A program made the position numbers and the translations under genes. Below, one piece after another: positions 18,658 to 29,245 of a stretch of 64,000 nt of DNA. Within the stretch, counting starts at the first letter, position 1. Each line of letters starts with the position of its first letter. Under the pieces are notes generated by a model that made no database searches, had not been told where the DNA came from, and saw nothing but the letters and a program-made list of their open reading frames with translations. The stretch is from the NCBI RefSeq assembly GCF_002092855.1, contig NZ_LVLC01000030.1, positions 62,001 to 126,000 on the forward strand, written 5' to 3'. The stretch is from Campylobacter concisus. Its GTDB lineage: Bacteria; Campylobacterota; Campylobacteria; Campylobacterales; Campylobacteraceae.

Positions 18658-19026
18658 TTACTTAGTAGCTGCACCGACAGTTTTACGTCTGCCTTTTCTG
18701 GTTCTAGCATTAGTTTTAGTCTTTTGACCACGAACAGGAAGACCTTTTCTGTGGCGAAGACCTCTATAACTTCCAAGATCCATAAGAGCTTTGATATCCA
18801 TAGCAACTTGTTTTCTCAAATCACCCTCAACGATATGATGCTCTTGAATTTCTTTACGGATAGCTGCTGCTTCGTCTTCGCTAAGCTCATAAACTCTCTT
18901 GTCGTAAGAAATTCCAGCTGCGTCAAGAATTTGACGAGATTTATAAAGACCTATACCATAAATATAAGTCAAACCATACTCGATTCTCTTTTTGTTTGGT
19001 AAATCTACACCTGCAATACGTGCCAT
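18658..19026 (-). CDS. rpsM: 30S ribosomal protein S13
   Basis: 122 residues, starting [26 protein letters not shown]. The helix-hairpin segment and basic tail ([25 protein letters not shown]) that contacts the P-site tRNA are complete. Three bases after rpmJ. Confidence 0.97.
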   Translation of the reverse strand: MARIAGVDLPNKKRIEYGLTYIYGIGLYKSRQILDAAGISYDKRVYELSEDEAAAIRKEIQEHHIVEGDLRKQVAMDIKALMDLGSYRGLRHRKGLPVRGQKTKTNARTRKGRRKTVGAATK

Positions 19027-19029
19027 GCC

Positions 19030-19143
19030 TTATCCTTGTCTTTGCTTATGTTTTGGATTTTCGCAGATAACACGAATTATGCCACTACGTTTGACAATTT
19101 TACATTTGTCACACATCTTCTTTACAGAAGGACGAACTTTCAT
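19030..19143 (-). CDS. rpmJ: 50S ribosomal protein L36, zinc type
   Basis: 37 residues ([20 protein letters not shown], then [17 protein letters not shown]), too short for a length-filtered ORF list but unmistakable. Cys11, Cys14, Cys27 and His32 form the zinc ribbon, so this is the C+ form. RBS AGGAG is 5 bases upstream. Lies between infA and rpsM as in most bacteria. Confidence 0.97.
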   Translation of the reverse strand: MKVRPSVKKMCDKCKIVKRSGIIRVICENPKHKQRQG

Positions 19144-19160
19144 TTTAGTCTCCTAAAAAT

Positions 19161-19256
19161 TTATTCCACTTTTTTAGGGGCTGCATCAGGTCTAAAGAAA
19201 GAATTTAAACCAACTATTTTCAAAATAAGTGGGGAACTTTGAAAATAATTCTTCAT
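19161..19256 (-). CDS. possible 31-residue small ORF between infA and rpmJ
   Basis: An ATG frame of 31 codons (MKNYFQSSPLILKIVGLNSF...) fills part of an unusually wide 189-base gap inside an otherwise tightly packed operon. It ends 17 bases before rpmJ. No good ribosome site is visible before the ATG and an in-frame stop lies 10 codons upstream. It may be chance; the gap may instead be a leader or processing site. Confidence 0.15.
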   Translation of the reverse strand: MKNYFQSSPLILKIVGLNSFFRPDAAPKKVE

Positions 19257-19332
19257 ACAGCTTTTCGCAAAGCTTGGATTTTATCCAAAACCAGCTTTAA
19301 ATTTACTTAGCATATTTGCCAAGGGGCTAAAT

Positions 19333-19551
19333 TTACTTATATCTATAAGTGATCCTGCCCTTGTCTAGGCTATATGGCGTAAGTTCTACTTTTACGCGGT
19401 CGCCAGGCATTATCTTTATATAATGCATTCTCATTTTTCCAGCGATATGACATAAAATTATATGTTTGTTGTCAAGCTCAACTTTAAAAGTTGCATTTGG
19501 TAGTGCCTCAACAACGTTTCCATCAATCTCAATGACATCGTCTTTTGCCAC
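19333..19551 (-). CDS. infA: translation initiation factor IF-1
   Basis: 72 residues, S1-type OB fold: [30 protein letters not shown] and [33 protein letters not shown]. Binds the A site with IF-2 and IF-3. Full normal length, between map and rpmJ. Confidence 0.97.
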
Positions 19552-19585
19552 AAATTCTCCTTTCTTTAAATTTTTACTATAAATT

Positions 19586-20344
19586 TTATGCTTGGCTTAA
19601 AATTTCGGCTTTGCCATTAACTATCGCCATGCAATGCTCATAATGGCTAGTTCTCAAACCATCTTTTGAGGTTACTTTCCAGTTATCGCTTCCTAAAACT
19701 GGCGTGCCGTCTTTTTGGCAGATCATTGGCTCTATACAAAATACCATTCCTTCTTTTATCTTTGGTCCAGCTTTTGGGTTATGCCCCTCAAGATAGTTTG
19801 GAATTTCTGGCTCTTCGTGTGGCCTTTTTCCTATACCGTGACCGCAATATCCACGTAAAGGCACATAGCCTCTGCCTAGTATAAATTTCTCAAGCTCATA
19901 GCAAATTTCTTTAAAATGCATACCAGCTCTTATATAGTCAATCGCAAAATATAGTGCATCTTTTGAGCAAGCGATCAAAGCCTCGTCTTCTTTTGAAATT
20001 TTACCAACTCCAAATGTCCTAGCCGAATCGCCAAAATAACCATCTAAATTTGAGCCGATATCAACGCTAACGATATCACCCTCTTTTAGTTTGTATTCAT
20101 TTGGGATTCCGTGGATCACCACTTCATTGACGCTTATGCAAGCTGCATTTGGAAAGCCATAAAGACCTTTAAAAGCAGGTTTTGCCCCAGCAGCCCTTAT
20201 CATATCTTCACAAATTTTATCTATCTCAAGAAGGGAAATTCCAGGCTTTATAATCGTAGAAATGTGATCAAGAGTTCGAGCGACGATCTTGTTCGCCGCT
20301 CTCATTTTCTCTATCTCAACCGGTCTTTTTAGCGTGATAGCCAT
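19586..20344 (-). CDS. map: methionine aminopeptidase, type I
   Basis: 252 residues. Removes the initiator methionine from new proteins. Metal-site blocks are in order: [20 protein letters not shown] (two Asp), [15 protein letters not shown] (His), FCIEPMI (Glu) and the final Glu near [11 protein letters not shown]. Lies one base after secY; adk, found here in many other bacteria, is absent. Confidence 0.97.
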   Translation of the reverse strand: MAITLKRPVEIEKMRAANKIVARTLDHISTIIKPGISLLEIDKICEDMIRAAGAKPAFKGLYGFPNAACISVNEVVIHGIPNEYKLKEGDIVSVDIGSNLDGYFGDSARTFGVGKISKEDEALIACSKDALYFAIDYIRAGMHFKEICYELEKFILGRGYVPLRGYCGHGIGKRPHEEPEIPNYLEGHNPKAGPKIKEGMVFCIEPMICQKDGTPVLGSDNWKVTSKDGLRTSHYEHCMAIVNGKAEILSQA

Positions 20345-20345
20345 T

Positions 20346-21608
20346 TTATAGACCTACTGCACTTAGAGTTTGGTATTTGTTTGTATAAGACTGAGCTTCT
20401 ATACGCCTCATGGTATCAAGAGCGACAGAAACCACGATAAGTACTGACGTGCCACCAAAATAAAATGGTACACCCATAGTTTTTACAAGTACCCATGGCA
20501 AAGTTGAGATGATGCCTAGATATAAAGCACCGCCCAAAGTTAACCTGCCAGCTACTTCGTTTAGATAGCTAGCCGTACTCTCGCCTGGTCTAACACCAGG
20601 TATAAATCCACCTTGTTTCTTTAAATTTTCACTTATATCTTTTGTGTTAAATACGATCGATGCGTAAAAAAACGCAAAGAAGATGATAAATAAAAACGTT
20701 AAAAAGTTAAACATATAGCCATTTGGACTTAAAAAGTCGTTGATAGCTTGGATGATCGGATTTGTACTAGCTTGTAAAATAGTACTAGGAAACATCAAAA
20801 TCGCACTAGCAAATATCGGTGGGATAACGCCGCTTAAATTTACTTTGATCGGTATATAGTTCATTATACGTTTGTTTTGATTTTCCATTATCACTTTTCT
20901 TGAGTAAGAAATAGGAATACGCCTTTCGCCCATCTCGACAAATATAATAGCACCAATAGTAGCTAAGATAATCACCAAAATAGCGATAACTGTTAGGAAA
21001 TTCATCTCAGAAGTATTTACCAAATTTACAGTTCCACCGATCGCGCTAGGTATGCCAGAGACGATACCAGCAAAGATGATAAGACTTATACCGTTGCCTA
21101 TACCACGCTGTGTTATTTGCTCACCTATCCACATAAGCAGCATAGTTCCAGTTAGCATAGATACAGCAGATATCGCGATAAATAAATTTATATCTATCAT
21201 GATAGCTTGTTCGCCACCACGACCGCTTAAGCTTTGAAGTCCAATAGAAACGCCGATTGATTGTACAAGAGTGATAACGATAGTTGCATAACGTATAATT
21301 TGCATATATTTTTGCATACCGTCGCGCTCTTTTTTCATCTGACCTAACTTTGGAAATGTCGCTGCTAGAAGCTCCATAATAATCGAAGCTGTGATGTAAG
21401 GCATGATACCTAGAGATATGATACTTAAACGCTCAGCGGCTTTACCACTAAACATATTAAATAGACCCAAGGCATTGCTATTGTTTGAATTGAAGAATTC
21501 TTTAATTACGTCGACATTAACACCAGGAACTGGCACATAAGCCAGTATCCTGTATGCGAACAAAAATGCCAACGTGATTAAAATCTTGTTGGTCAGTGTT
21601 TTATCCAT
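20346..21608 (-). CDS. secY: protein translocase subunit SecY
   Basis: 420 residues with ten membrane helices; central pore of the Sec translocon. Signatures: YRILAYVPVPGVNV, FNMFSGKAAERLSIISLGIMPYITASIIMEL, GNGISLIIFAGIVSGIP and GGFIPGVRPGESTASYL. Its ATG overlaps the rplO stop by one base (TAATG). SecG is encoded further along in this window. Confidence 0.98.
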   Translation of the reverse strand: MDKTLTNKILITLAFLFAYRILAYVPVPGVNVDVIKEFFNSNNSNALGLFNMFSGKAAERLSIISLGIMPYITASIIMELLAATFPKLGQMKKERDGMQKYMQIIRYATIVITLVQSIGVSIGLQSLSGRGGEQAIMIDINLFIAISAVSMLTGTMLLMWIGEQITQRGIGNGISLIIFAGIVSGIPSAIGGTVNLVNTSEMNFLTVIAILVIILATIGAIIFVEMGERRIPISYSRKVIMENQNKRIMNYIPIKVNLSGVIPPIFASAILMFPSTILQASTNPIIQAINDFLSPNGYMFNFLTFLFIIFFAFFYASIVFNTKDISENLKKQGGFIPGVRPGESTASYLNEVAGRLTLGGALYLGIISTLPWVLVKTMGVPFYFGGTSVLIVVSVALDTMRRIEAQSYTNKYQTLSAVGL

Positions 21609-22009
21609 TATTTTGTTCCGCTAACGCTAACGTTCTCGTCTTTAATCTTAGAAGCAAGAGCTTTTGCGCTTGCACCGATTAGTTTTATCTTAGTAACGCT
21701 CTTTGAAATTTTATGAACGCTAGCTATTGTTGCTATTGAAATTTCAGCAAGCTCTTTTATAGCTGCAATTTTCTCAACATTAATAACATAAGGTTTTTCA
21801 AATTTAGAAGTAAAACCTACTTTTGGAAGACGTCTTTGAAGTGGTTGCTGTCCGCCCTCAAAACCTCTTTTCTCATTGTAGCCTTTTCTTGCTCTTTGAC
21901 CTTTGTTACCTTTACCAGCAGTTTTGCCATTGCCACTGCCTTGACCACGACCTATTCTTTTGGTTGCATGAGTTGAACCTGCAGCAGGTGTTAATTTTTC
22001 TAATGCCAT
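21608..22009 (-). CDS. rplO: 50S ribosomal protein L15
   Basis: 133 residues: glycine/arginine-rich N-terminus ([27 protein letters not shown]) and the globular C-terminal part. Directly follows rpsE; there is no rpmD (L30) gene in between, as expected for epsilonproteobacteria. Confidence 0.97.
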   Translation of the reverse strand: MALEKLTPAAGSTHATKRIGRGQGSGNGKTAGKGNKGQRARKGYNEKRGFEGGQQPLQRRLPKVGFTSKFEKPYVINVEKIAAIKELAEISIATIASVHKISKSVTKIKLIGASAKALASKIKDENVSVSGTK

Positions 22010-22024
22010 CTTAACTCCTTTCTC

Positions 22025-22468
22025 TTAGCTTTTTAGCAAACTAAGTGCTTTTATAGTAGCACGAACGACGTTTGCTGAGTTGTTTGAGCCAAGTGATTTA
22101 GTAAGGATATCCTTAATACCTGCAAGCTCGATAATAGGACGTGCACTACCACCAGCGATAACACCAGTACCCTCACTAGCTGGGCGAAGTAGCATTCTAC
22201 TTGCGTTATATTTTACCTCTACGTCGTGAGGGATAGTTGTGCCTTTGATCTTAACATGGATAATATTTTTAAATGCGTCGTCAATTGCTTTTCTCATCGC
22301 ATCTGGTACCTCTTTAGCTTTACCATAACCAAAGCCAACTAGACCATTTCTATTACCAACAACAACTAAAGCCGTAAATCTAAATCTACGGCCACCTTTA
22401 ACAACCTTTGTAACCCGACCGATATCGACGATTACTTCTTCAAATTCTTCTCTATTATATTTTTCCAT
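22025..22468 (-). CDS. rpsE: 30S ribosomal protein S5
   Basis: 147 residues. Double-stranded-RNA-binding segment [30 protein letters not shown] and second domain ending [14 protein letters not shown]5 helps maintain decoding accuracy. Lies between rplR and rplO. Confidence 0.97.
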   Translation of the reverse strand: MEKYNREEFEEVIVDIGRVTKVVKGGRRFRFTALVVVGNRNGLVGFGYGKAKEVPDAMRKAIDDAFKNIIHVKIKGTTIPHDVEVKYNASRMLLRPASEGTGVIAGGSARPIIELAGIKDILTKSLGSNNSANVVRATIKALSLLKS

Positions 22469-22483
22469 CGATTTTCCTTTGGG

Positions 22484-22840
22484 TTATAGCTTGATGCCAT
22501 TTTCTCTTAAAGCTTCAGCAAATGCTGCGATAACGCCATGATACAAATAACCATTTCTATCAAAAACTGCAACATCTATCTTCTTAGCTTTTAAAGCCTT
22601 AGCAAATTCTTTAGCTAAAGTGACCGCACCTTCTTTATTTGCTTTTATGCCTATCTTTCTGCCATCAACCGCAGCTAGTGTAGTAGCTGTAACGTCATCA
22701 ATTGCTTGAACATAAAGAGTTCTGTTTGATTTGAAAATAGAAACTCTTGGACAAGTTGCAACACCAGAAATTTTACCTCTGATTCTTCTTTTTCTCTTAA
22801 TTCTAAGAGCGATTTTTCTTTTTAGTACTTTTGCTGTCAT
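22484..22840 (-). CDS. rplR: 50S ribosomal protein L18
   Basis: 118 residues; binds 5S r[34 protein letters not shown] and the C-terminal [26 protein letters not shown] are typical. Confidence 0.97.
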   Translation of the reverse strand: MTAKVLKRKIALRIKRKRRIRGKISGVATCPRVSIFKSNRTLYVQAIDDVTATTLAAVDGRKIGIKANKEGAVTLAKEFAKALKAKKIDVAVFDRNGYLYHGVIAAFAEALRENGIKL

Positions 22841-22850
22841 TTACCGCTCC

Positions 22851-23387
22851 TTACTTCTTAGATGTCTTGCCCGCTTTGCGGATGATGCGTTCTTCTAGAT
22901 ATTTAACGCCTTTGCCTTTGTATGGCTCAGGTGGTCTAAATCCTCTAACTTGAGCAGCCACTTGACCTACTACTTGTTTGTCATCACCTTTGATAGTAAT
23001 AACGTTTTTCTCAACACTAGCTTCAACGCCTGCTGGTAGCTCATAGTTGATAAGGTGTGAAAAACCAAGAGAAAGCTCTAAAATTTTACCTTTTGCAGCT
23101 GCTTTGTAACCAACGCCGTTGATCTCAAGCTGGCGAGTAAATCCCGCAGTGATACCAGTTACGATGTTATTAGCAAGTGCTCTATATGTTCCCCAGTAAG
23201 CTCTACTTTGGCGATCTTCGCCTTTTGGAGCAAAAACTATATGACCATTTTCTATCTTGACATCAACATGACCTTTTGTGTCAAGCTCTTTTATATGATT
23301 GCCCTTTTTAAATTTTAGGACATTATTTTCAACACTAACGTCTACACCACTTGGGATAGCGATAGGCTGTTTTCCAATACGTGACAT
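22851..23387 (-). CDS. rplF: 50S ribosomal protein L6
   Basis: 178 residues, two repeated alpha-beta domains, ending with the signature [25 protein letters not shown]. Starts [17 protein letters not shown]. Preceded by a wide gap of 188 bases after rpsH. Confidence 0.97.
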   Translation of the reverse strand: MSRIGKQPIAIPSGVDVSVENNVLKFKKGNHIKELDTKGHVDVKIENGHIVFAPKGEDRQSRAYWGTYRALANNIVTGITAGFTRQLEINGVGYKAAAKGKILELSLGFSHLINYELPAGVEASVEKNVITIKGDDKQVVGQVAAQVRGFRPPEPYKGKGVKYLEERIIRKAGKTSKK

Positions 23388-23575
23388 TTTTTTCCTTTAC
23401 TTGTCTAGGGTGTTCCTACATTTACGAATAAACACCACAATGCCGTAAATTTTATCGTCAAATTTGACGAAACCTTCATTTGAATTTCTAAATTTAGCTT
23501 GGCAAAATCTAAATTTTACCAAGCTAAAAATTTAACCTTAAAATCATAAGATTAAATAGCGTTTAATGCAGTTTA
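23388..23575 (-). other. gap in the spc operon with a 13-bp hairpin
   Basis: In a cluster where most gaps are under 20 bases, 188 bases separate rpsH from rplF. AGCTTGGCAAAAT (23496-23508) and ATTTTACCAAGCT (23513-23525) form a stem with one G-U pair, without a clear T-run on the minus strand. An internal promoter, processing site or partial attenuator are possible. No convincing gene is present. Confidence 0.35.
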
Positions 23576-23971
23576 TTACCAAACTGTACAAAGAACTTCG
23601 CCGCCAACACCAGCTTTACTTGCTTCAATACCGCTCATAACGCCTTTGCTTGTGCTAACAATAACTGTTCCGTAACCATTTTTAAAACGCTTAATGTCGT
23701 CTTTGCCTTGATAAACACGGCGACCAGGTTTTGAAACTCTTTTAAGCTCGTTTATAACGCTTCTGCCGTACTCATCATACTTTAAAACTACGTTTATAAA
23801 TTTCTTGTTACCTTCTTCGATAACGTTGTAGCTCTCTACATAGCCTTTTGCTGCAAGGATAGAAAGAGTAGCCTCAACAACCTTAGAATGAAGCAATTTC
23901 GCAGTTTCAAGCTTTCTCATACTTGCATTTCTAATGCGTGTTAATCCATCTGATATTAAATCGTTTAACAT
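23576..23971 (-). CDS. rpsH: 30S ribosomal protein S8
   Basis: 131 residues. Begins [30 protein letters not shown] and ends [26 protein letters not shown], the C-terminal signature. S8 is the classic repressor of spc operons. Nine bases after rpsN. Confidence 0.97.
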   Translation of the reverse strand: MLNDLISDGLTRIRNASMRKLETAKLLHSKVVEATLSILAAKGYVESYNVIEEGNKKFINVVLKYDEYGRSVINELKRVSKPGRRVYQGKDDIKRFKNGYGTVIVSTSKGVMSGIEASKAGVGGEVLCTVW

Positions 23972-23980
23972 TTCTCTTCC

Positions 23981-24166
23981 TTACCAACTTGCTTTTTTAA
24001 GACCAGGTATTAGGCCTTCGTTAGCCATTTTTCTTAGGCAAACACGGCAAATTCCAAAATCTTTATAAACAGAGTGCGGGCGACCGCAAATTTGGCATCT
24101 AGTATAGCCGCGAACCGCAAATTTTGGCTTGCGTGCAGCTTTTGCTATCATTGATTTCTTTGCCAT
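23981..24166 (-). CDS. rpsN: 30S ribosomal protein S14, zinc type
   Basis: 61 residues from the ATG at 24166 ([16 protein letters not shown]); a longer upstream frame is not used. Cys24, Cys27, Cys40 and Cys43 make this the zinc-binding (C+) short form. One base separates it from rplE. Confidence 0.96.
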   Translation of the reverse strand: MAKKSMIAKAARKPKFAVRGYTRCQICGRPHSVYKDFGICRVCLRKMANEGLIPGLKKASW

Positions 24167-24167
24167 T

Positions 24168-24713
24168 TTACTTTCCTTTTGCAAACGGCACACCAAATAG
24201 CTCTAGCAATTTGAATGCCTCTTTATCATTTTTAGCCGTAGTAGCAATCGTAATATTCATACCATGAGTTCGTAAAATTTTATCATACTCAACCTCTGGA
24301 AACATTAGCTGCTCACTAAGACCGAAGTTATAGTTTCCACGTCCGTCAAAACCATTTTTTGGAAGACCACGGAAGTCTTTAACTCTTGGAAGAGCAACGC
24401 TGATTAGCTTATCTAAGAAAGCATACATTTGCTCTTTTCTCAAAGTTACTTTGATACCAACAGGGAAACCCTCGCGAACTTTAAAGCCAGCAACTGATTT
24501 TTTAGCATCAGTGATAACTGCTTTTTGTCCAGCGATAAGTGAAATGGTATCAGCCATATTTTGAAGCACTTTCTGATCTTTAGCAGAGTCTCCAGCGCCT
24601 ACACTGATCACAATTTTCTCGAGTGCAGGGATAAGCATTGGATTTTTGATGTCAAATTCTTTTACGAGAGCTGGCTTGATAGTTTCGTTAAATTTATCTT
24701 TTAATCTACTCAT
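24168..24713 (-). CDS. rplE: 50S ribosomal protein L5
   Basis: 181 residues, 5S rRNA binding. Family blocks: [54 protein letters not shown] and [17 protein letters not shown]. Between rplX and rpsN. Confidence 0.97.
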
Positions 24714-24718
24714 ATCTC

Positions 24719-24955
24719 TTATCCTTCAACTTTCGCGACATTTGATATGTCAATTGGCATCTCTTTATTTACGTGACCACCATTTGGAGTTTTTTCGCTT
24801 GGTTTGATAGCTTTTTTAGCTATTTTGCATCCCTCAACTATAACCTGACCTTTTTTTGCAAGAACTGCTAAAATTTTACCAGTTTTGCCTTTATCGTCAC
24901 CAGCGATGATCTTAATAGTATCGCCTTTTTTGACTTTAAATTTTACATTAGCCAT
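24719..24955 (-). CDS. rplX: 50S ribosomal protein L24
   Basis: 78 residues, KOW-domain protein that starts 50S assembly: [29 protein letters not shown]. Shorter than the about 103 residues of E. coli because the C-terminal part is reduced, as usual in this group. Overlaps the rplN stop by one base. Confidence 0.95.
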
Positions 24956-25323
24956 TATAAAACCTCCGGAGCTAGCGAAACAATCTTCATAAAGTTAGCA
25001 TATCTAACTTCACGTCCAACTGGTCCAAAAATACGAGTGCCGACTGGCTCTTTTTTGCTATCAAGTATAACAGCTGCGTTCTCGTCAAAGCGGATTAGCG
25101 AACCATTATCTCTTTGAACCTCTTTTTTAGTTCTTACAACAACAGCTTTTACAACCTGTCCTTTTTTGATCTTACCATTTGGAAGAGCTTTTTTAACAGA
25201 GCAAACTATGATATCGCCAAGTGTAGCGTATCTTCTTTTGCTGCCGCCAAGAACTTTTATACACATTAACTCTTTTGCACCACTATTATCAGCAACTGCA
25301 AGTCTTGTAAAACTTTGAATCAT
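24955..25323 (-). CDS. rplN: 50S ribosomal protein L14
   Basis: 122 residues, beginning [33 protein letters not shown], the L14 signature. Its ATG shares a base with the rpsQ stop. Confidence 0.97.
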   Translation of the reverse strand: MIQSFTRLAVADNSGAKELMCIKVLGGSKRRYATLGDIIVCSVKKALPNGKIKKGQVVKAVVVRTKKEVQRDNGSLIRFDENAAVILDSKKEPVGTRIFGPVGREVRYANFMKIVSLAPEVL

Positions 25324-25574
25324 TACTCAACTCCCTTTGCCAATACAGCTTTTAAGCGAAAATTCTTGCGAGCTGAAAGTGGTCTGCACTCGATCGCAAC
25401 AACTGTATCGCCTGCTCTTGTCTCATTTTTCTCATCGTGAACTAAATATTTTTTAAAGCGTTTTACAAATTTATGGTATCTTGGGTGCATAACGCGTCTT
25501 TCTACCAAAATAGTAGCTGTTTTATCTCCAGCTTTTTGTAAAACAACACCTTGAATTTCTCTTTTTAATGCCAT
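25323..25574 (-). CDS. rpsQ: 30S ribosomal protein S17
   Basis: 83 residues from the ATG at 25574 ([22 protein letters not shown]); an earlier in-frame ATG would lie inside rpmC and lacks family sequence. OB-fold S17 signature [20 protein letters not shown]. Confidence 0.95.
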   Translation of the reverse strand: MALKREIQGVVLQKAGDKTATILVERRVMHPRYHKFVKRFKKYLVHDEKNETRAGDTVVAIECRPLSARKNFRLKAVLAKGVE

Positions 25575-25575
25575 T

Positions 25576-25770
25576 TTACGCCCCTTGTCTTGTTGCACTA
25601 ATTGCAGTGTTGATCTGAGCTATCTCTTTGCGAACAGCACTAATCTCATTAGGGTTGCTTAACTGCATAGTTTTTAGCTTTTGTCTTAAAGTAAATAAAA
25701 GCACCTTTTTCTCTTTTAGCAACGCGTTTAATTCTGCAACGCTCTTATCTTTTAACTCAGTATATTTCAT
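25576..25770 (-). CDS. rpmC: 50S ribosomal protein L29
   Basis: 64 residues from the ATG at 25770 ([22 protein letters not shown]); a GTG two codons earlier is the alternative. Two-helix protein at the tunnel exit. The 5' end overlaps the end of rplP by 14 bases. Confidence 0.94.
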
Positions 25771-26182
25771 TTTCACTCTCTCGCGTTACAAATTTTGATT
25801 TGAAAGGAAGTTTGTGTAAAGCCAAAGTTAGAGCTTCACGAGCCAACTCTTCGCTAACACCAGCCATTTCAAATATTATACGACCAGGTTTGATATTCAT
25901 AACCCACTCTTCAACTCCAGCCTTACCTTTACCCATACGAGTTTGTAGAGGTTTTTTAGTAAGTGGCTTATCAGGGAAAACCCTAATCCAAATTTTAGCC
26001 TGTCTTTTTACGTGACGAGTTAGAGCTTGACGAGCAGCTTCTATTTGGCGAGAATTTATTCTGCCAGCTTCAACAGCCTTAAGTGCAAATTCGCCAGTTG
26101 CTAAAGATGCTCCACGAGTCGCATAACCACGGTTGCGACCTTTCATTTGCTTACGAAATTTCGTTCTTTTAGGCATCAACAT
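25757..26182 (-). CDS. rplP: 50S ribosomal protein L16
   Basis: 141 residues, beginning [24 protein letters not shown], the canonical L16 start. Central [20 protein letters not shown] matches the signature. Located between rpsC and rpmC. Confidence 0.97.
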
Positions 26183-26184
26183 AA

Positions 26185-26883
26185 TTATTTACCTCTTCTT
26201 GCTCTACGTGTTTTCTTAGGTGCTTCTTCTTCAGTTTTCTCAGGTTGAACACCTTTTTGAAGAACCTCACCTTTAAAAATCCATACTTTAATACCTATGT
26301 TTCCATAAGTCGTATGAGCCTCAGCTACACCGTAATCGATCTTTGCTCTAAGAGTATGAAGCGGAACGCGACCTTCTAGATACCACTCGGTTCTTGCCAT
26401 CTCAGCACCACCTAAACGACCAGCAACTGAAATTTTGATACCTTTAGCGCCTGATTTTTGAGCACCTTGGATAACTTTTTTCATAGCACGTCTAAATGCG
26501 ACACGCTTTTCAAGTTGCATAGCTACGTTTTCAGCAGCAAGTTGAGCTGAAGCTTGAGCTTTTCTTTCTTCTTTGATATTTACATTTACTTCTTTACCGA
26601 TAAGTTTGCTAACTTCGTTCTTTAGGTTTTCAACATCTTGACCTTTTTTGCCAATGATGATACCAGGACGAGCTGCAACTACGGTTACACGAAGTTTTTT
26701 AGCCGTTCTTTCGATTAGAATTTGGCTAATTCCTGCATAGTAAAGTTTTTTCTTTAAAAATGCACGAATTTTGTAATCTTCACCGATATTTTCAGGAAGA
26801 CTTTGTTTGGTTGGAAACCATCTAGATTCCCAGTTGCGGTTAATTCCTAGTCTAAGACCTATTGGATTTACTTTTTGTCCCAT
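26185..26883 (-). CDS. rpsC: 30S ribosomal protein S3
   Basis: 232 residues; KH domain with [17 protein letters not shown] and C-terminal S3 domain ([31 protein letters not shown]). Ends in a basic tail [11 protein letters not shown]3 forms part of the mRNA entry channel. Confidence 0.97.
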   Translation of the reverse strand: MGQKVNPIGLRLGINRNWESRWFPTKQSLPENIGEDYKIRAFLKKKLYYAGISQILIERTAKKLRVTVVAARPGIIIGKKGQDVENLKNEVSKLIGKEVNVNIKEERKAQASAQLAAENVAMQLEKRVAFRRAMKKVIQGAQKSGAKGIKISVAGRLGGAEMARTEWYLEGRVPLHTLRAKIDYGVAEAHTTYGNIGIKVWIFKGEVLQKGVQPEKTEEEAPKKTRRARRGK

Positions 26884-26884
26884 A

Positions 26885-27217
26885 TTATGCTTCCTTCTTT
26901 TCAGGTTTAGATACTTCTACCATTACATGAGAAGTAGGTTTGCGAATTTTGCTCGCTGTTCCTCTTGCTCTTGGTCTAAATCTCTTTAATACAGGACCAG
27001 CGTCAACGCGGCAACTAGTTACTACAACCTCTTCTGGCTCAAATCCGCCATTTGCTACTGCTGAGCTAATAGCGTTTGCTATAAATTTAGCACCACGATT
27101 TGGCATAAATTGCAAGCTTGCAAGTGCTAGCTCGGCATTCATGCCTTGAACTTCTCTTGCTATAAGTCTTGCTTTTGTAGGAGAAAGTCTTACGAATTTT
27201 ATAATTGCTCTACTCAT
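26885..27217 (-). CDS. rplV: 50S ribosomal protein L22
   Basis: 110 residues. The tunnel-lining hairpin is [28 protein letters not shown], the region where macrolide-resistance changes occur in other bacteria; nothing unusual is visible here. Confidence 0.97.
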   Translation of the reverse strand: MSRAIIKFVRLSPTKARLIAREVQGMNAELALASLQFMPNRGAKFIANAISSAVANGGFEPEEVVVTSCRVDAGPVLKRFRPRARGTASKIRKPTSHVMVEVSKPEKKEA

Positions 27218-27228
27218 ATCATTTCCCC

Positions 27229-27510
27229 TTACTTGCCGATTTTCTTTTGCACTGAGCCTTTGTGACCCTTAAATGTGCGTGTTGGAGCAAATTCGCCAAG
27301 TTTATAGCCTATATGATTTTCTGTAACATATACAGGAATAAAGCTCTTGCCATTATGAACGTTAAATGTTAGTCCAATCATTTCAGGTACAATCGTGCTA
27401 CGTCTTGACCAAGTCTTGATTGGTTTGTTATCGTTTGCATTTTTTGCGGCAATAACTTTTTTCATTACATGATCATCTACGAAAGGACCTTTTTTGAGTG
27501 ATCTTGCCAT
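27229..27510 (-). CDS. rpsS: 30S ribosomal protein S19
   Basis: 93 residues, starting [19 protein letters not shown] and carrying the signature [17 protein letters not shown]. Two bases after rplB. Confidence 0.97.
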   Translation of the reverse strand: MARSLKKGPFVDDHVMKKVIAAKNANDNKPIKTWSRRSTIVPEMIGLTFNVHNGKSFIPVYVTENHIGYKLGEFAPTRTFKGHKGSVQKKIGK

Positions 27511-27512
27511 CT

Positions 27513-28346
27513 CTATTTTCCTTTCCTTCTTGAAATTATAAGCTTATCGCTAGCTTTTTTACGGCGAGTCTTAGCACCTTTAGTTGGTTTACCCCATGGA
27601 GTAACTGGGTGACGGCCTGAATTTTTCTTACCTTCACCACCACCGTGTGGGTGATCAACTGGGTTCATAGCAGAACCACGTGTTTGTGGGCGGATACCGC
27701 GGTGGCGATTACGTCCGGCCTTACCGATAGTGATGTTAGCCCAGTCTTCGTTGCCAACTACACCGATACTTGCCATACACTCAGCTAGTACTTGTCTCAT
27801 CTCGCCACTTGGCATTCTTAAGATAACATACTTCTCTTCTTTACCCATTAGCTGAGCATAACCGCCAGCTGAACGAGCTATCTGAGCGCCTTTACCAGGT
27901 TTTAGCTCTACGTTATGAACGATAGTACCAACTGGGATAAATCTTAGTTTCATAGCGTTGCCTGGTTTAATATCTAGTGAACCCTCATCGATAGACGCGA
28001 TAACATCGCCAACATTTAGGCCATTTGGTCTAATGATATAGCGCTTTTCACCATCTTTATAAGCTATAAGAGCGATACGGCAGTTTCTATTTGGATCGTA
28101 TTCGATCGCTTCAACTTTACCTTCTATACCAAATTTACGACGTTTGAAGTCGATGATACGATAAAGTTTTTTTGCACCTGCTTCTTTATGTCTTGAAGTT
28201 ATACGGCCATTGTTATTTCTACCACCAGTTGCAGGTATTTTAACAAGCAAGCTTCTAACGCTTGGTTTAGCTGTTATATCTTCAGAGCTTAGTCCAGTGA
28301 TATATCTGCGACTAGGTGTATATGGTTTATATGATTTTATAGCCAT
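27513..28346 (-). CDS. rplB: 50S ribosomal protein L2
   Basis: 277 residues; rRNA-binding protein near the peptidyl transferase centre. Signature [26 protein letters not shown] with the conserved histidine of the HPHGGG block. Normal full length. Confidence 0.98.
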   Translation of the reverse strand: MAIKSYKPYTPSRRYITGLSSEDITAKPSVRSLLVKIPATGGRNNNGRITSRHKEAGAKKLYRIIDFKRRKFGIEGKVEAIEYDPNRNCRIALIAYKDGEKRYIIRPNGLNVGDVIASIDEGSLDIKPGNAMKLRFIPVGTIVHNVELKPGKGAQIARSAGGYAQLMGKEEKYVILRMPSGEMRQVLAECMASIGVVGNEDWANITIGKAGRNRHRGIRPQTRGSAMNPVDHPHGGGEGKKNSGRHPVTPWGKPTKGAKTRRKKASDKLIISRRKGK

Positions 28347-28347
28347 C

Positions 28348-28629
28348 TTACGCCTCCGTATTTTCTAGGCTTACGCCTTCAGGTAACTTAACGTAGAATT
28401 TCTTTATCTCGTCACGCTGACCTGCTCTTCCTCTAAAACGCTTAACTTTGCCGCTAATTCTAAGTGAATTTACGCGAACAGGCGTTACTCCAAAATACTC
28501 TTGTAAAACCACTTTTAAGCTGTTTTTTGTAACTCTTGGTGAAGTTTGGATAACAACAACGCCTTGTTCTTGAAGGCCTAGAGTTTTTTCTGTATAAATA
28601 ATTGTTTTGATATCAGTTATATCCGCCAT
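28348..28629 (-). CDS. rplW: 50S ribosomal protein L23
   Basis: 93 residues; lies at the tunnel exit and docks trigger factor and [42 protein letters not shown] matches L23. One base after rplD, one base before rplB. Confidence 0.95.
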   Translation of the reverse strand: MADITDIKTIIYTEKTLGLQEQGVVVIQTSPRVTKNSLKVVLQEYFGVTPVRVNSLRISGKVKRFRGRAGQRDEIKKFYVKLPEGVSLENTEA

Positions 28630-28630
28630 T

Positions 28631-29245
28631 TTAGCCCTCTTTTGTTATAGTTTTTAGTGCAGCTTTTTCAATGATAACCGAACTAAATGTAGAGACAAGA
28701 TAAGCATTTATCTCATTCGCATCTACTACATAGCAGTTTGCTAAATTTCTAAAAGCAAGTAGTGTTTTATCGTCTAGTAAATCTTTAACGATAAGCGCGT
28801 CTTTTACTTTTAAATTTTTGATGATATTAGCTGCATCTTTTGTCTTTCCAGACTCGATTGAGATGCTATCTACTGCGAAAATTTTACCATCTTGTGCTTT
28901 TACTGCCAAAGCGTACTCAAGAGCTAGTCTTTTTTGTTTTTTATTGACTTTTTGAAAATAGTTTTTCTCGTTTGTTGGACCAAATGCAACTGCACCGCCT
29001 ACCCAAACGTTAGTTCTAGTTGAACCTGCTCTTGCACCACCACGTCCTTTTTGTCTCCATGGTTTTTTACCACCACCGCTTACAAAAGCACGGCTTTTAG
29101 TGTGAGCCGTATTTGCTCTTATACCAGCAAGGTAAGATTTTACATAAAGATATAGGTTGTGCGGATTTACTTCAGCGTAGCTTGCAGGAAGCTCTAACTC
29201 GCCTGAATTTTCAAATTTATCGTTTAATACGTGAATTTTACTCAT
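28631..29245 (-). CDS. rplD: 50S ribosomal protein L4
   Basis: 204 residues. The tunnel loop [31 protein letters not shown] is clear. In E. coli L4 represses the S10 operon; whether that occurs here is unknown. ATGA overlap with rplC. Confidence 0.97.
   Translation of the reverse strand: MSKIHVLNDKFENSGELELPASYAEVNPHNLYLYVKSYLAGIRANTAHTKSRAFVSGGGKKPWRQKGRGGARAGSTRTNVWVGGAVAFGPTNEKNYFQKVNKKQKRLALEYALAVKAQDGKIFAVDSISIESGKTKDAANIIKNLKVKDALIVKDLLDDKTLLAFRNLANCYVVDANEINAYLVSTFSSVIIEKAALKTITKEG

Noticed and set aside
24167-24196. Longer start for rpsN
   Set aside because: The ten extra residues do not belong to S14; the canonical [10 protein letters not shown] start at 24166 is used.
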